From NCBI RefSeq assembly GCF_002775205.1, contig NC_036456.1:8335463-8399462 (forward strand): a stretch of DNA of 64,000 nt, in the 5' to 3' direction. How positions within the stretch are numbered: position 1 is the first letter of the stretch; each line of letters begins with the position of its first letter. The notes beneath the pieces are model-generated. The model saw nothing but the letters and a program-made list of their open reading frames with translations. It ran no database searches and was not told the origin of the DNA. Origin of the DNA: Xiphophorus maculatus. Its lineage: Eukaryota > Chordata > Actinopteri > Cyprinodontiformes > Poeciliidae. Positions 11,371 through 20,852 of this stretch are shown here, piece by piece. A program made the translations under genes and the position numbers.

Positions 11371-12525
11371 TCTGATGGACTTTTTGTAGGCAGACCTACG
11401 AAGACACTGTTACAGTAATCAACTAAACTTACATACATAAATGTTTCTCAAGATCTTGTTGAATGACAATAATTTATCTCTCATACAATTCTAGATCTGA
11501 ACACATTGAAAAATGGAGCCCTCCGAGCTTCTTCTCTCTTTATAACAGCCTGCAGCCAGTCAGATATGATCAGGGTTTATTTAGTAAAATAGCAGCAAAT
11601 TATTTCATAACTTCATAATCAGCGACCACCTTGCTCCTGTAGTCTGTTTAAAAACTACAGTCAGCCTCCAGCTCTGTCAGCAGCAGCATTTTATCTCTCA
11701 GGGAAACCACCTTCTCTTTAGATGTGGCAGTTAAAATGTTAGTAATCGAAGCAAACATAAAAAATAGAATAAACGCGTTTATTCATTTCAACAGGGTGTA
11801 TGATATTGAGTTTACACTGATTAACATGTACACCTGTCATGACGTAGCTACTTTCTTTTTTGTTTTGTTCTGCGCTTTGTTTAGAACGAATGAGGTCACC
11901 GGCACAGAAGAACATTGTGATAAATATTTCTTGAGAGCGGAAGCTGGAAAAGTTTCTTTTCAGCATTTCGATAAGGAAGTTGTGGTTACAGTTACATGTT
12001 TTCCTGGGGCCGTTTGATTTCTAAAACAGCCTTTCACAAGCAGTCACGCATATCAACGTGTAAAATAGGCATAATGGTTGTTATTGACGCCGCGCTGTCA
12101 CTTCGGCCCATAGGGTTTCACAATTTTACCTCAAAAAGCGACCACATTGGTCAGGCAAACATGCAGAATACCCGCACGGATGTGGCGGCATTGTGATCCT
12201 CTGCGCGTCCGGAGCGCAGCTCAGACCGCGAGCTGCTCCGCGCAGGAGGCCCTCATCCGCGACACGAGCAATAAATCATTCGTTCATGCTTGAAGCTTCT
12301 TCAACTCAAGCACAAATTCGACCGCCGTGTTCTCACATAGTGACTAGTTGATGTTGGGCACGAGCCCGACATGTCTATTTTAGGCACGTGGCCTCCTCCA
12401 AACTGCCTCGAGGGCCCAGGTGTGTACTGCGGCTTTTTAGAAGAGTCTCTGCTTCAAGACTGAAGAGGAGACGCTTCTATGTCTACCAGTTGCCTTAAAA
12501 TTACTGGCTGTTTTGTGTGGGTGCG

Positions 12526-12579
<54 letters not shown>

Positions 12580-13990
12580 AATTATGACATTTCATTTACA
12601 TGTGTGTAACAGAGAAACGTAAGTATCTATCTAGTTAACCCAAGTCGAAAAATTAGGCGGCGAGCAGCAGGCTGAGAACTGGACTGATCGAGGAGGCAGA
12701 TCAGTTGGACACATTTAAAAGTAGCAGAAAGCAGTGGCTGTTTTAACCACATTATTCACCTTTTTTTTTTCTTTCTTTCGTTTTTTTTTTATTACTACAG
12801 TTGTTTCCAAAGCAGGGAATCTTAATTGCACCATGACCGCGCTACTGAACCGCTCTGCGCCTTTTCTGCTCACCGAACCTGCGTCGAAAGCGCATAAGAA
12901 AAATAGCGTGACAAAACCTTTCTGGCTTGTCACGCTATTTCTAAGAAACTCTTTGTGTTTCTTAGATCAAACACAAAGAAGAAATAACGGAGAATAAACT
13001 ATTGCAACAAGAAAATGTCCGAGAGAGCTGACAGCCTGAAGATCCGCGTCCAAACTGCCCATATTATCTTTACAAGCTTATGGATTTAAAAAAGTCATTC
13101 TGAAGCTTTAGTCATTGCCGCCATGTTTATTAGATGACCTCAAGAAAATCTGAATATCACGAAGGTGATTATTTAAACTGTGTCTACTAAAATAAATGCT
13201 TTAAAATGTAAGGATTTTTTTTGTGTAAAATTACAAAATGTTATTTAGATATATGTGACAGAAAAACTTACGTAGTTCACAAAATAACCTTTTTTTAAAT
13301 AGAATTAAACTACTTAAGAAATAGGTATAAGATATCACAGGTCGCAATTGTTACGTATTCAAATCAGTAATAATCTTCTGCCACAACATAAAAGAGTCAT
13401 AGTCGTCTGATGATTTAATGTCGACTGCCTGATTAACCGGTTTGATGTCTTAGTGTCTTGCTACTTTAGGCCTGGCATGACAAAAAGAAAATACTGATAA
13501 ATCTTTCTTTTCGCCATTCCATGAAGCTTTAAATTCCAATTAGGTCTATTGCTGAGCAGCATAGGAATTGAGCACCTACTGATTATTACAACAATACAGT
13601 ATTGTATTGTGAGCTGATTTCGCGAAGCTGTCAAACCCGTTCCGGTCCTACCGAGTACCGAACAGGAAAAACCGTTACCGGAAACTGAGGCCTTGTCTGA
13701 GGCCTTGAGGCACGTCTACAGCAAGCAGGAACGTTATCGGCTTATTAAATGACCTTTAACCTTCACCGCTCCCTAAATATTCCTGCCAGGTCTTCATGTA
13801 AATTCTCCACTGCCAACCTCTTCCCAAAGGGAACCGTTGCATTTTTTTGTCATCCTGGTAGTGCTGCTACTTCTGCTCCTTTTGCCACCAGCGAGGAAAA
13901 CCGCAAAAAAGACACATTTTTCCCTCTGGTAAAGGAAGTCTCAACAGGACAGCGTTTGTAGCTTAGACTCAGTCATTTTTAGATGAACAT
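11371..13990. other. Intergenic, no gene recognised; contains a (TG)n array
   Basis: Mostly AT-rich. A (TG)n microsatellite lies at about 12529-12577. A small GC-rich, CpG-containing patch is at 12180-12260. A hairpin aaatagcgtgacaa/ttgtcacgctattt lies near 12900-12952. A block near 13770-13830 weakly resembles 10480-10530. None carries a convincing gene. Confidence 0.4.
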
Positions 13991-14042
13991 GGCCCGTTTA
14001 ATGCCACTTTTTCAGCAATTGTAAATTGTTCAGAAGATCAAG

Positions 14043-14789
14043 TCAACAGCAAAAACGACCTCCAGCTGGACGCGCTTGGTGCCAGACTTGGAGCAGGTCA
14101 TTTCGTAGATTCCTCCATCGGTGAACAGCACGCCAGTGATTTTTTCTATAAGCAGCAGGATTTTCAGATTTAGATTGTTTCCCATATTGGATGTAGCAGA
14201 AATAATCCCCGCCATCCTCAGGCTGCGCCCCGTCAATAGTCAGAGACAGATCTCCGTTAGTGATCCAGTCAGCGGACACAGTCAGTCCGTCAGCAGGTGT
14301 CCCGCTGCAGCTTTCAGAAATGGAGTTCTTCACACACAGATGTTCCCCATTTTTCTCCCACCGACCAGGTAAGCCTGTTCCCTCCTTGGTTCTACCGTAA
14401 CACGGGAGAGTCACGGTATCACCCCGGGTCACGGACACTTTACTGGCAGAAAACACCTTCACCTGGATGGTTTTCTTGGTGCCAGACTTGGAGCAGGTCA
14501 CTTCATACGTCCCTTCGTCGGTGTACAGCGTGGGGCTGAAAACGATGTATGAAGAGTCGCGCTTTATCCGGCCTCTGTCCTTCTCTCTGCTCACCTGCCA
14601 CTGCCCGCCCTGATCAGTAGCGACATCCCGGGGACCATCAAGTGTCATCCGCTGCAGTATTAGTGATTCATCCGGCTCACAGTTCCCATTAACTTTAAGC
14701 TGATCACCTACGATCGCTTTAAAGGAGTTCGCCACAGGCGAGGCAACCAGGAGAATAAACGAAAAGAAAAGCCCCAATAACGGAGTCAT
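14043..14789 (-). CDS. Two-Ig receptor copy without membrane exon (secreted form or pseudogene)
   Basis: The frame starts MTPLLGLFFSFILLVASPVA, a signal peptide. D1 follows (YEVTCSKSGTKK at its end) and then D2 (VTLPCYGRTKEGTGLPGRW through DGGDYFCYIQ). After KQSKSENPAAYRK the family sequence stops. The last 97 bp (14043-14139) instead match the end of a D1 domain, identical as read to 19167-19263 in the neighbouring gene and read here in another frame up to the stop. Both Ig domains keep their cysteines, and the extra pair (HLCVKNSISESC) is present. No connecting or membrane exon is found downstream. The product would be a soluble protein of about 248 aa, or the copy is a pseudogene. An upstream in-frame ATG exists, but this start gives the best signal peptide. 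Confidence 0.5.
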   Translation of the reverse strand: MTPLLGLFFSFILLVASPVANSFKAIVGDQLKVNGNCEPDESLILQRMTLDGPRDVATDQGGQWQVSREKDRGRIKRDSSYIVFSPTLYTDEGTYEVTCSKSGTKKTIQVKVFSASKVSVTRGDTVTLPCYGRTKEGTGLPGRWEKNGEHLCVKNSISESCSGTPADGLTVSADWITNGDLSLTIDGAQPEDGGDYFCYIQYGKQSKSENPAAYRKNHWRAVHRWRNLRNDLLQVWHQARPAGGRFCC

Positions 14790-15600
14790 TGTGTTCCCGT
14801 GTGAGCAGGCAGAGAGCATCTGAGAGACTGAGAGGCAGAGGAAGTGGAGAAAACTCAGGAGTGGAAAAAAAACAGAGAATAGGCGGAGCTGGACAGTCGT
14901 CATACACGTTTTGAGTGAATTGTACTGTAGTGTACTGTCATCTACTGGACTAATGAAAATTGCATTTCCCCGTCCAATTATTTTTAATACTATTATAAAA
15001 TCCGTGTCCTTCACATGTTCTAAAAATCTTAGTCAACTCTCGCTGAGTCTGGGTCAATCCAAAACTTCACGTTAGGCTACTTCTCGTCAGGATAAAGATG
15101 TAAAAGTACTCCAAGTGAAATACTTCAAACTGTGAGCATGAAATGTTTTGAGTAATTACTGTCTGATAAACATTGGCTAAGGATTTTTAAACTTTTGCTG
15201 ACATCTACTGTCATTTAAGAGAAACCGCAAGTTGATAAACATCAACTTTTTCGGTTTTTTTTTTTGTGTTTTTCTTTTTGGCTGATAATCTAAATAGGTA
15301 ATAACTCTGTCTTTATATTGTAAGTTGTAACATTTTCGTGTAATTGTTTTTCTTTTTAGTTTGGCAATACTTTACCTAAAAGCGTCTCAGTGCTGGCTTC
15401 CTTCGGTAGAAAGTTGCTTATTTGCATATTTGAAGAAACTCTGGATTACGCCACATGTAGAAGATGTTTGATTTTATTCTGATTATATGATTATTAATGA
15501 TTAACCTTCAAAATGAATGACGCAAAACAGGATACGAAATTGTGAGGAGCCACAGTTTTGTCTAAGAGCTGACAGCTTTACAAATATAAAAAAGATCCAC
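14790..15600. other. Intergenic between two receptor copies
   Basis: Presumed promoter side of the copy at 14043-14789 and the downstream side of the next. No repeat or RNA gene was recognised. A conserved tail (aggagccacagttttgtcta, 15545-15564) recurs near 18358, marking the edge of the duplicated 3' flank shared with the gene at 18517. Confidence 0.45.
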
Positions 15601-15623
15601 ATCCAAACTACATGGTTTATAGT

Positions 15624-15629
15624 TTTATT
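15624..15629 (-). terminator. Polyadenylation signal AATAAA
   Basis: TTTATT on the plus strand gives AATAAA on the minus strand, about 75 bp after the stop codon of the receptor gene at 15705-16723. It is conserved at the same relative place in the next copy. Confidence 0.55.
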
Positions 15630-15704
15630 TAGAAATGTTTACAAGAAAAAAATGAACAGGATTTATGAGCTTCAATGATAAATAAAATAAATAATCTGAT
15701 CTAT

Positions 15705-16723
15705 TTAAACATGTGTTGTAGCTTCGCCAGAGTTGGATGCATGGCAGCTTCTGTGTACCAGCTCGTAGAGTTTTTCAGAATCACAGCGTATTTTCCCACG
15801 GGGCCACAAATGAAGGAGAGCAACAAGCAGCAGGATCGCAGTGAGAACCCAGGTGGAGATCTGCCAAGGCTGAGTGAGTTCGGCACAACTATTAGTTTGC
15901 TGCAGATGAAGAGAGAAAGAGAAAGGGAAATTTACAGAGAGAGTCAGAATCAATACAGTTTTTATATTCTCCCTAGAGAATAAACTGGGCGCTTAGAGCT
16001 ACTCACATTTCTAGGTGCTGCTGTGCTGTTGTTGATCATCTGATGAGTCATTTTCTCAGTGACGGTCAGTCTAACAGCAGCAGGAGTTCCAGATTGTTTC
16101 CCGTGTTGATCTTGGGTGTAGCAGAAATAATCCCCGCTATCCTGAGGCTGCGCCCCGGCAATAGTCAGAGAATGATCTCCGTTAGTGATCCAGTCAGTGG
16201 ACACAGTCAGTCTGTCCGCAGGTGTCCCGCTGCATTCTTCATAGTCGGAGTTCTTCCCACACAGATGTTTTCCGTGTTTCTCCCACAGACCAGGTAAGCC
16301 AGTTCCCCCGATGGTTCTACCGTAACACGGGAGCGTCACGTCATCACCCTCGGTCACGGACTTTTCAACAGCAAAAACGACCTCCAGCTGGACGGGCTTG
16401 GTGTCAGACTCGGAGCAGGTCACTTCATACATCCCTCCATCGGTGTACAGCGTGTGGGTGAAGACGATGTTCGAAGAGATGATCTTTATCCGGTCTCTGT
16501 GCTTCTCGAGGGTCACCGTCCACTCTCCGCGCTGACAAGTAGCGACCTCCAGGGTACCATGATCCCCCAAGTCCCGCAGCAGCCTCCCCGATTCGCCCGG
16601 CTCGCAGCTTACAGGAACTTCAAACTGGTCTCCTACGATCACTTTCACGCAGTCCGCTGCACGAAGGCGGACAGCGAGAAAGAGGACAAAGGCGCAGAAA
16701 CATCCTGATCGCACCGGTTCCAT
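15705..16723 (-). CDS. Two-Ig-domain type I membrane receptor, complete, 303 aa
   Basis: Exon 1 is 16723-16007 (717 nt) and exon 2 is 15899-15705 (195 nt), joined in phase 0 (gtgagt donor, ctgcag acceptor). The signal peptide is MEPVRSGCFCAFVLFLAVRL. D1 (residues about 25-120) has CEPGESG and YEVTCSES. D2 (about 122-225) has VTLPCYGRT, LPGLWEKHG and QDSGDYFCY, plus an extra cysteine pair in HLCGKNSDYEECSG. The membrane exon reads ISTWVLTAILLLVALLHLW. The short tail ends SGEATTHV, with one tyrosine in LYELV that does not fit an ITIM. I chose this ATG because it aligns with the neighbouring copy and directly precedes the signal peptide; an in-frame ATG lies at 16756. An N-glycosylation site (NNST) precedes the membrane. 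The exact family name is unknown. Confidence 0.8.
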
Positions 16724-16758
16724 TGGAGAGTGAAGAGAGATACAGTAAGTGTTCACAG

Positions 16759-16767
16759 CTTATATAG
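16759..16767 (-). promoter_or_regulatory. TATA-box candidate
   Basis: The minus strand reads ctatataag 36-44 bp upstream of the chosen start codon of the receptor gene at 15705-16723. The placement implies a very short 5' UTR. Inferred from motif and position only. Confidence 0.45.
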
Positions 16768-16779
16768 AAAAAAAGTCTC

Positions 16780-18430
16780 CTCCCAACCTTTTATTTAGAG
16801 GGCGTTACTATTGGACACTAATATGACTAATAGTTTGCATTGATTTCACTGCTGAATCGTTTCAGGAAACAGTTCCTGTTTATTAGAGTCAATTAAAAAG
16901 ATTGAGCGGACAACTTTTGCAACTTGGAACTGGTTCCAGTGTGATCAGACTGGGTGTGAGTTCGTGGACGGAGGCGGGGGGGTGGGGGCGGGGGGGGGGT
17001 TCTCTTAGTGGTGAAAAAAGAAAAAAGAAAAGAAAAACAAGTGATCGCACTATTATTTTCTATACTGGACGATTCTGAGAATTATCTCTATTTCTCTCAG
17101 GGAAATTGTAAATTGTTCAGAAGATCAAGTCAGCACTTTTTACAGTTTAGTAACCTAAGAGACTGGGTTGGCTCCTTTCCCAGCACCTTTTTCGTTCTTT
17201 TCTCTCATGCAACCACAAGACCCATGTGACGTGCTATGACTCAATAAGTCAGAGCTTCACCATTAACTGGAGAGCACAGGAGTAGGAAGCTGTTAATCTG
17301 GGGGGCGTTTGTTTGATTGACTTTGCAATCCCTGCTGTTTGATCGCCAAACAATAGGACACCTAAGTAAACACCTTACTTATAAAACACTGTCTCTTCTT
17401 CCATAGAAGGAATATACAGTTTTATTGAAGTTGCTAAGCACAGAGCTTCAGTAGCAGAGCTGATCAGAATGAACTGGATTAGTTCGGTTTAGTAGCTTTT
17501 CTGCCATAATAAATGGAACATTAATCAACATTTTGAACGATGGCGCTCGACAAAATGCTTCAATAATTCTTGTGTTCTGTGACCTGTTTGTGTTTTTATG
17601 ATGTGTAGAACTTTGAACTGCTTTGTTGCTGATGCTTTGTGGACTGATATAAACTTGCAGACAGTTGTCCATGTTGCATTGGGTCTTTACAGATATTCGG
17701 TCACTAAGCCATTCAGTCAGTCGGCTTTACAAAACTGCACATTCTTCTGATTGCCTCGTGGAATCAGTGGCACTGAAAAAATGTTGCTCGCCCCACTGAC
17801 CCTCCCAGATAATCATGTTCAGGTCGTGAAACTGCATATGCAGGCATCTTCTTTAATAATTGCAGAAACACTTTCCTGGCGTCCCTTTTCTCTGTGACGG
17901 AATGCAAAAAATGCCACCACCTCATTTCCCGTCTGGTCCTGGTCCGTCTCTTCTTCTACATCATCTCTTCATCAAAGACAAAAATGCAGCTCTGACATAG
18001 AGTTTGATTCAGGGCGCTACGTGTTGGCTGAGTGTGACTCATGATTTTTTCCCTTCAACAGTTTGTTGATGTACGTCTGAAAGGTTACAAGGCAGTTATA
18101 GTCAATGTTTTAAATCATTTTAATTCTGCTAACAGACGTGGACGAGGCAGCTAAAAACTGATGCGACGTATTTGCATGTTTGATTATCTGAGTGATCACC
18201 GTAATGCTGTTGCAAATGTGCTTGTTAGTAGCTTTAGAAATAAATGTGCCTGTCAGAACTTCACCTCTGAGCGCAGCAGAAGTGCAGAGGCACGTTTGCC
18301 TGTTCTATTCTTAGAACAGAAGAAACAGCAAAACATCAGGACAGGATACAAAATTGTGAGGAGCCACAGTTTTGTCTAAGAGCTGACAGCTTTACAAATA
18401 TAAAAAAAGATCCACATCCAAACTACATGG
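16780..18430. other. Intergenic between receptor copies, with duplicated flank and G-rich tract
   Basis: Contains a G-rich tract at 16971-17000. The block at 17085-17260 is recognisably similar to 20160-20340, for example gacccatgtgacgtgcta in both, so the flanks were duplicated along with the genes. No coding exon was seen. Confidence 0.5.
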
Positions 18431-18438
18431 TTTATAGT

Positions 18439-18444
18439 TTTATT
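18439..18444 (-). terminator. Polyadenylation signal AATAAA
   Basis: TTTATT on the plus strand lies about 73 bp beyond the stop of the receptor gene at 18517-19522, at the same place as in the neighbouring copy. Confidence 0.55.
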
Positions 18445-18516
18445 TAGAAATGCTTACAAGAAAATGAACAGGATTTATGAGCTTCAATGATAAATAAAAT
18501 AAATAATCTGATCTAT

Positions 18517-19522
18517 TTAAACATGTGTTGTAGCTTCGCCAGAGTTGGATGCATGGCAGCTTCTGTGTACCAGCTCGTAGAGTTTTCCAGAATCACAGCG
18601 GTTTTTGCCACAAAGCCACAAATAAAAAAGAGCAACAAGCAGCAGGATCGCAGCGAGAACCCAGGTGGAGATCTGCCAAGGCTGAGTGAGTTCGGCACAA
18701 CTCTGGGTTTGCTGCAGATGAAGAGAGAGAAAGGAGAGTTAATAGAGACAATCAGAGTCACTAAAGTTTTTATATTCTCCCTAGAGAATAAACTGGTCGC
18801 TTTGAGCTACTTACATTTCTAGGTGCTGCTGTGTTGTTGATCACCTGATGTGACTTTTTCTCAGTGACGGTCAGTCTAACAGCAGCTGGAGTTCCAGATT
18901 TAGATTGTTTCCCATCTTGGGTGTAGCAGAAATAATCCCCTCCATCCTCAGGCTGAACCCGGACGATAGTCAGAGAATGATCTCCGTTAGTGATCCAGTC
19001 AGTGGACACAGTCAGTCTGTCAGCAGGTGTCTCGCTGTAGCCTTCAGAAATGGAGTTCTTCACACACACTTTCCCGTTTTTCTCCCACCAACCAGTTAAG
19101 CCAGTTCCCCCGATGGTTTTAATGTAACACGGGAGCGTCACGTCATCATCTCGGGTCACGGACCTTTCAACAGCAAAAACGACCTCCAGCTGGACGCGCT
19201 TGGTGCCAGACTTGGAGCAGGTCATTTCGTAGATTCCTCCATCGGTGAACAGCACGCCAGTGAGAACAATCTTTGATAAGTTGCTCTTCATCCGGTCTCT
19301 GTACTTTCTGCTCGCTGTCCACTGACCGCTCTGGTAAGTTGCGACCTGACGGGGGCCTTCATCCACCAAGTCCCGCAGCAGCGTCCCGGTCTCACCCGGC
19401 TCGCAGTTCACAGGAAATTCAACCTGGTCTCCTACGATCACTGTCATGCAGTCCGCAGCATGAAGGCGGACAGCGAGAAAGAAAAGAAACGCAAAGAAAC
19501 CTGCTGCTCGTGCCGAAGCCAT
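18517..19522 (-). CDS. Two-Ig-domain type I membrane receptor, complete, 300 aa
   Basis: Exon 1 is 19522-18815 (708 nt) and exon 2 is 18711-18517 (195 nt), phase 0 (gtaagt, ctgcag). The signal peptide reads MASARAAGFFAFLFFLAVRL. D1 has CEPGETG and YEMTCSKSG. D2 has VTLPCYIKT, LTGWWEKNG and EDGGDYFCY. The membrane exon reads ISTWVLAAILLLVALFYLW and the tail ends SGEATTHV. It is the closest relative of the gene at 15705-16723. In D2 one cysteine of the extra pair is replaced (CVKNSISEGYSE), leaving a free cysteine. Upstream in-frame ATGs extend to 19666 through a repeated sequence; the start at 19522 aligns best with the neighbour. The tail tyrosine is not in an ITIM. Confidence 0.78.
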
Positions 19523-19552
19523 CCTTGCTGCGCGCATCCACATGGCAGAGAG

Positions 19553-19630
19553 TCGGTATACTGAGGAGAGGAGGGATACAGACGGAGGAAACCGGCATAC
19601 TGAGGAGAGGAGGGACACAGAGGGAGGAAA
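19553..19630. repeat. Two tandem copies of a ~38-bp unit upstream of the receptor start
   Basis: The unit begins ggtatactgaggagagga or ggcatactgaggagagga and repeats twice between about 19555 and 19629. It lies in the presumed 5' UTR or promoter and keeps the upstream frame open (PPSVSLLSSV twice). Confidence 0.65.
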
Positions 19631-19639
19631 GAGAGGAGA

Positions 19640-20640
19640 GGCGCGCCTCCCGCTCCGCCTCTTCATACCCGTTGCCCAGGAGCTTTAACAAAAGCAGCAG
19701 AGGAATTTGCCACTTTCTCTCTCTACTACATGTCAGCTGCTTTGGGTAGATGGTTGAGTCATTGTTGAGAAAATATTTGCGTAGAGTCAATTAAAGAGAT
19801 TTGTACCATGACGCCTGTTACAACTTTATTTTATTTAAATAATGTAATGTAGTTGCAGGTAAATAAAAGATGGTTGTCTTGTGAGTGAAACCTGTTTATT
19901 CTCAGAGCGGTGAAAACAGATCAAAGGTAAAAGAAATGATCACAATATTAGTGAACGATGTTGAGAATTATCACTGTAGCTACAGTTTTAAATTACTATT
20001 CCAATCAGAAGTTTGGCATATTCTAATTTTATATTCCAATTTTAGTTAGCAATATTACTTCCTCCGCTCTTTGCTCACTTACAGACACAAGCTGGGTAGG
20101 TGAGGTGATGACGCAATAATAAGAGGCAGGAGGGTAAGAGACCAGGCAGACAGAATAAAGAGAGCAAACTTTTCCCTCAGGAAAACTGTAAGTTGTGCAG
20201 AAGAACAAATCAGCGCGTTTTCCAGTTTAATAAGGTAAGTTTTGAAGAGGCTTGGCTGGCTCACTTTCCAGCACCTTTTTTGTTCTTTTCTCACATGCAC
20301 ACTGTAACCACAGACCCATGTGACGTGCTATTGACTCTGTTGACTCTACGGAAAAATCGCTGCTTCATTAACTGTGCAGAGCACAAGAATTTAAAAGCTA
20401 TTAATCCGGATGGGTTTATTTTATTGTCGCTGCAGCTGCAGTGGCTGTGATCACCAAAACAGCAGGACGCCACAACTGCATAGTTTACCAATAAAACATG
20501 AAGGAACGTGAAAGTCAGGGTTCTACTTATTGCAATTGCTATCGAAACCACAACAGTTTCAGTATGCAGAGCTGACTCAAAAGGAGCTGGGTTTTTTCAT
20601 AACATGCACAGTATTTTTGTTTAAAAAATACACTTTGCAA
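19640..20640. other. Junction between the minus-strand and plus-strand gene families
   Basis: The non-coding blocks at 19980-20155 and 20160-20340 recur near 10.0-10.65 kb and 17.1-17.26 kb. No gene was recognised. The segment separates the head of the last minus-strand receptor from the first plus-strand butyrophilin-like unit. Confidence 0.5.
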
Positions 20641-20852
20641 AATGCATGTGAGGTTTTATTTATTTGATTTACCCACAGCTGAAATGCCCGTTCATATGCA
20701 AATCATGCAATTATTTTATTCACATTTTGTTTACGTAGACTGAGATCACAAACAGGAAGCAGCCAGCAGTAGAGCTACCGGCCATCGATTAACGGAGAAA
20801 CGGACAGACAAGAGACGGATCGGGGCAGAGAGACATAGTGAAAGTTCTTCGA

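Noticed and set aside
11724-12017. Open frame of 97 codons as a gene
   Set aside because: No family signature, no splice or promoter support, and an AT-rich codon pattern as in the surrounding non-coding DNA.
15701-15886. Second open frame across the receptor membrane exon, MPNSLSLGRSPPG start
   Set aside because: The splice phase from exon 1 selects the other frame, which has the better membrane segment. The second frame is partly explained by the 8-bp insertion.
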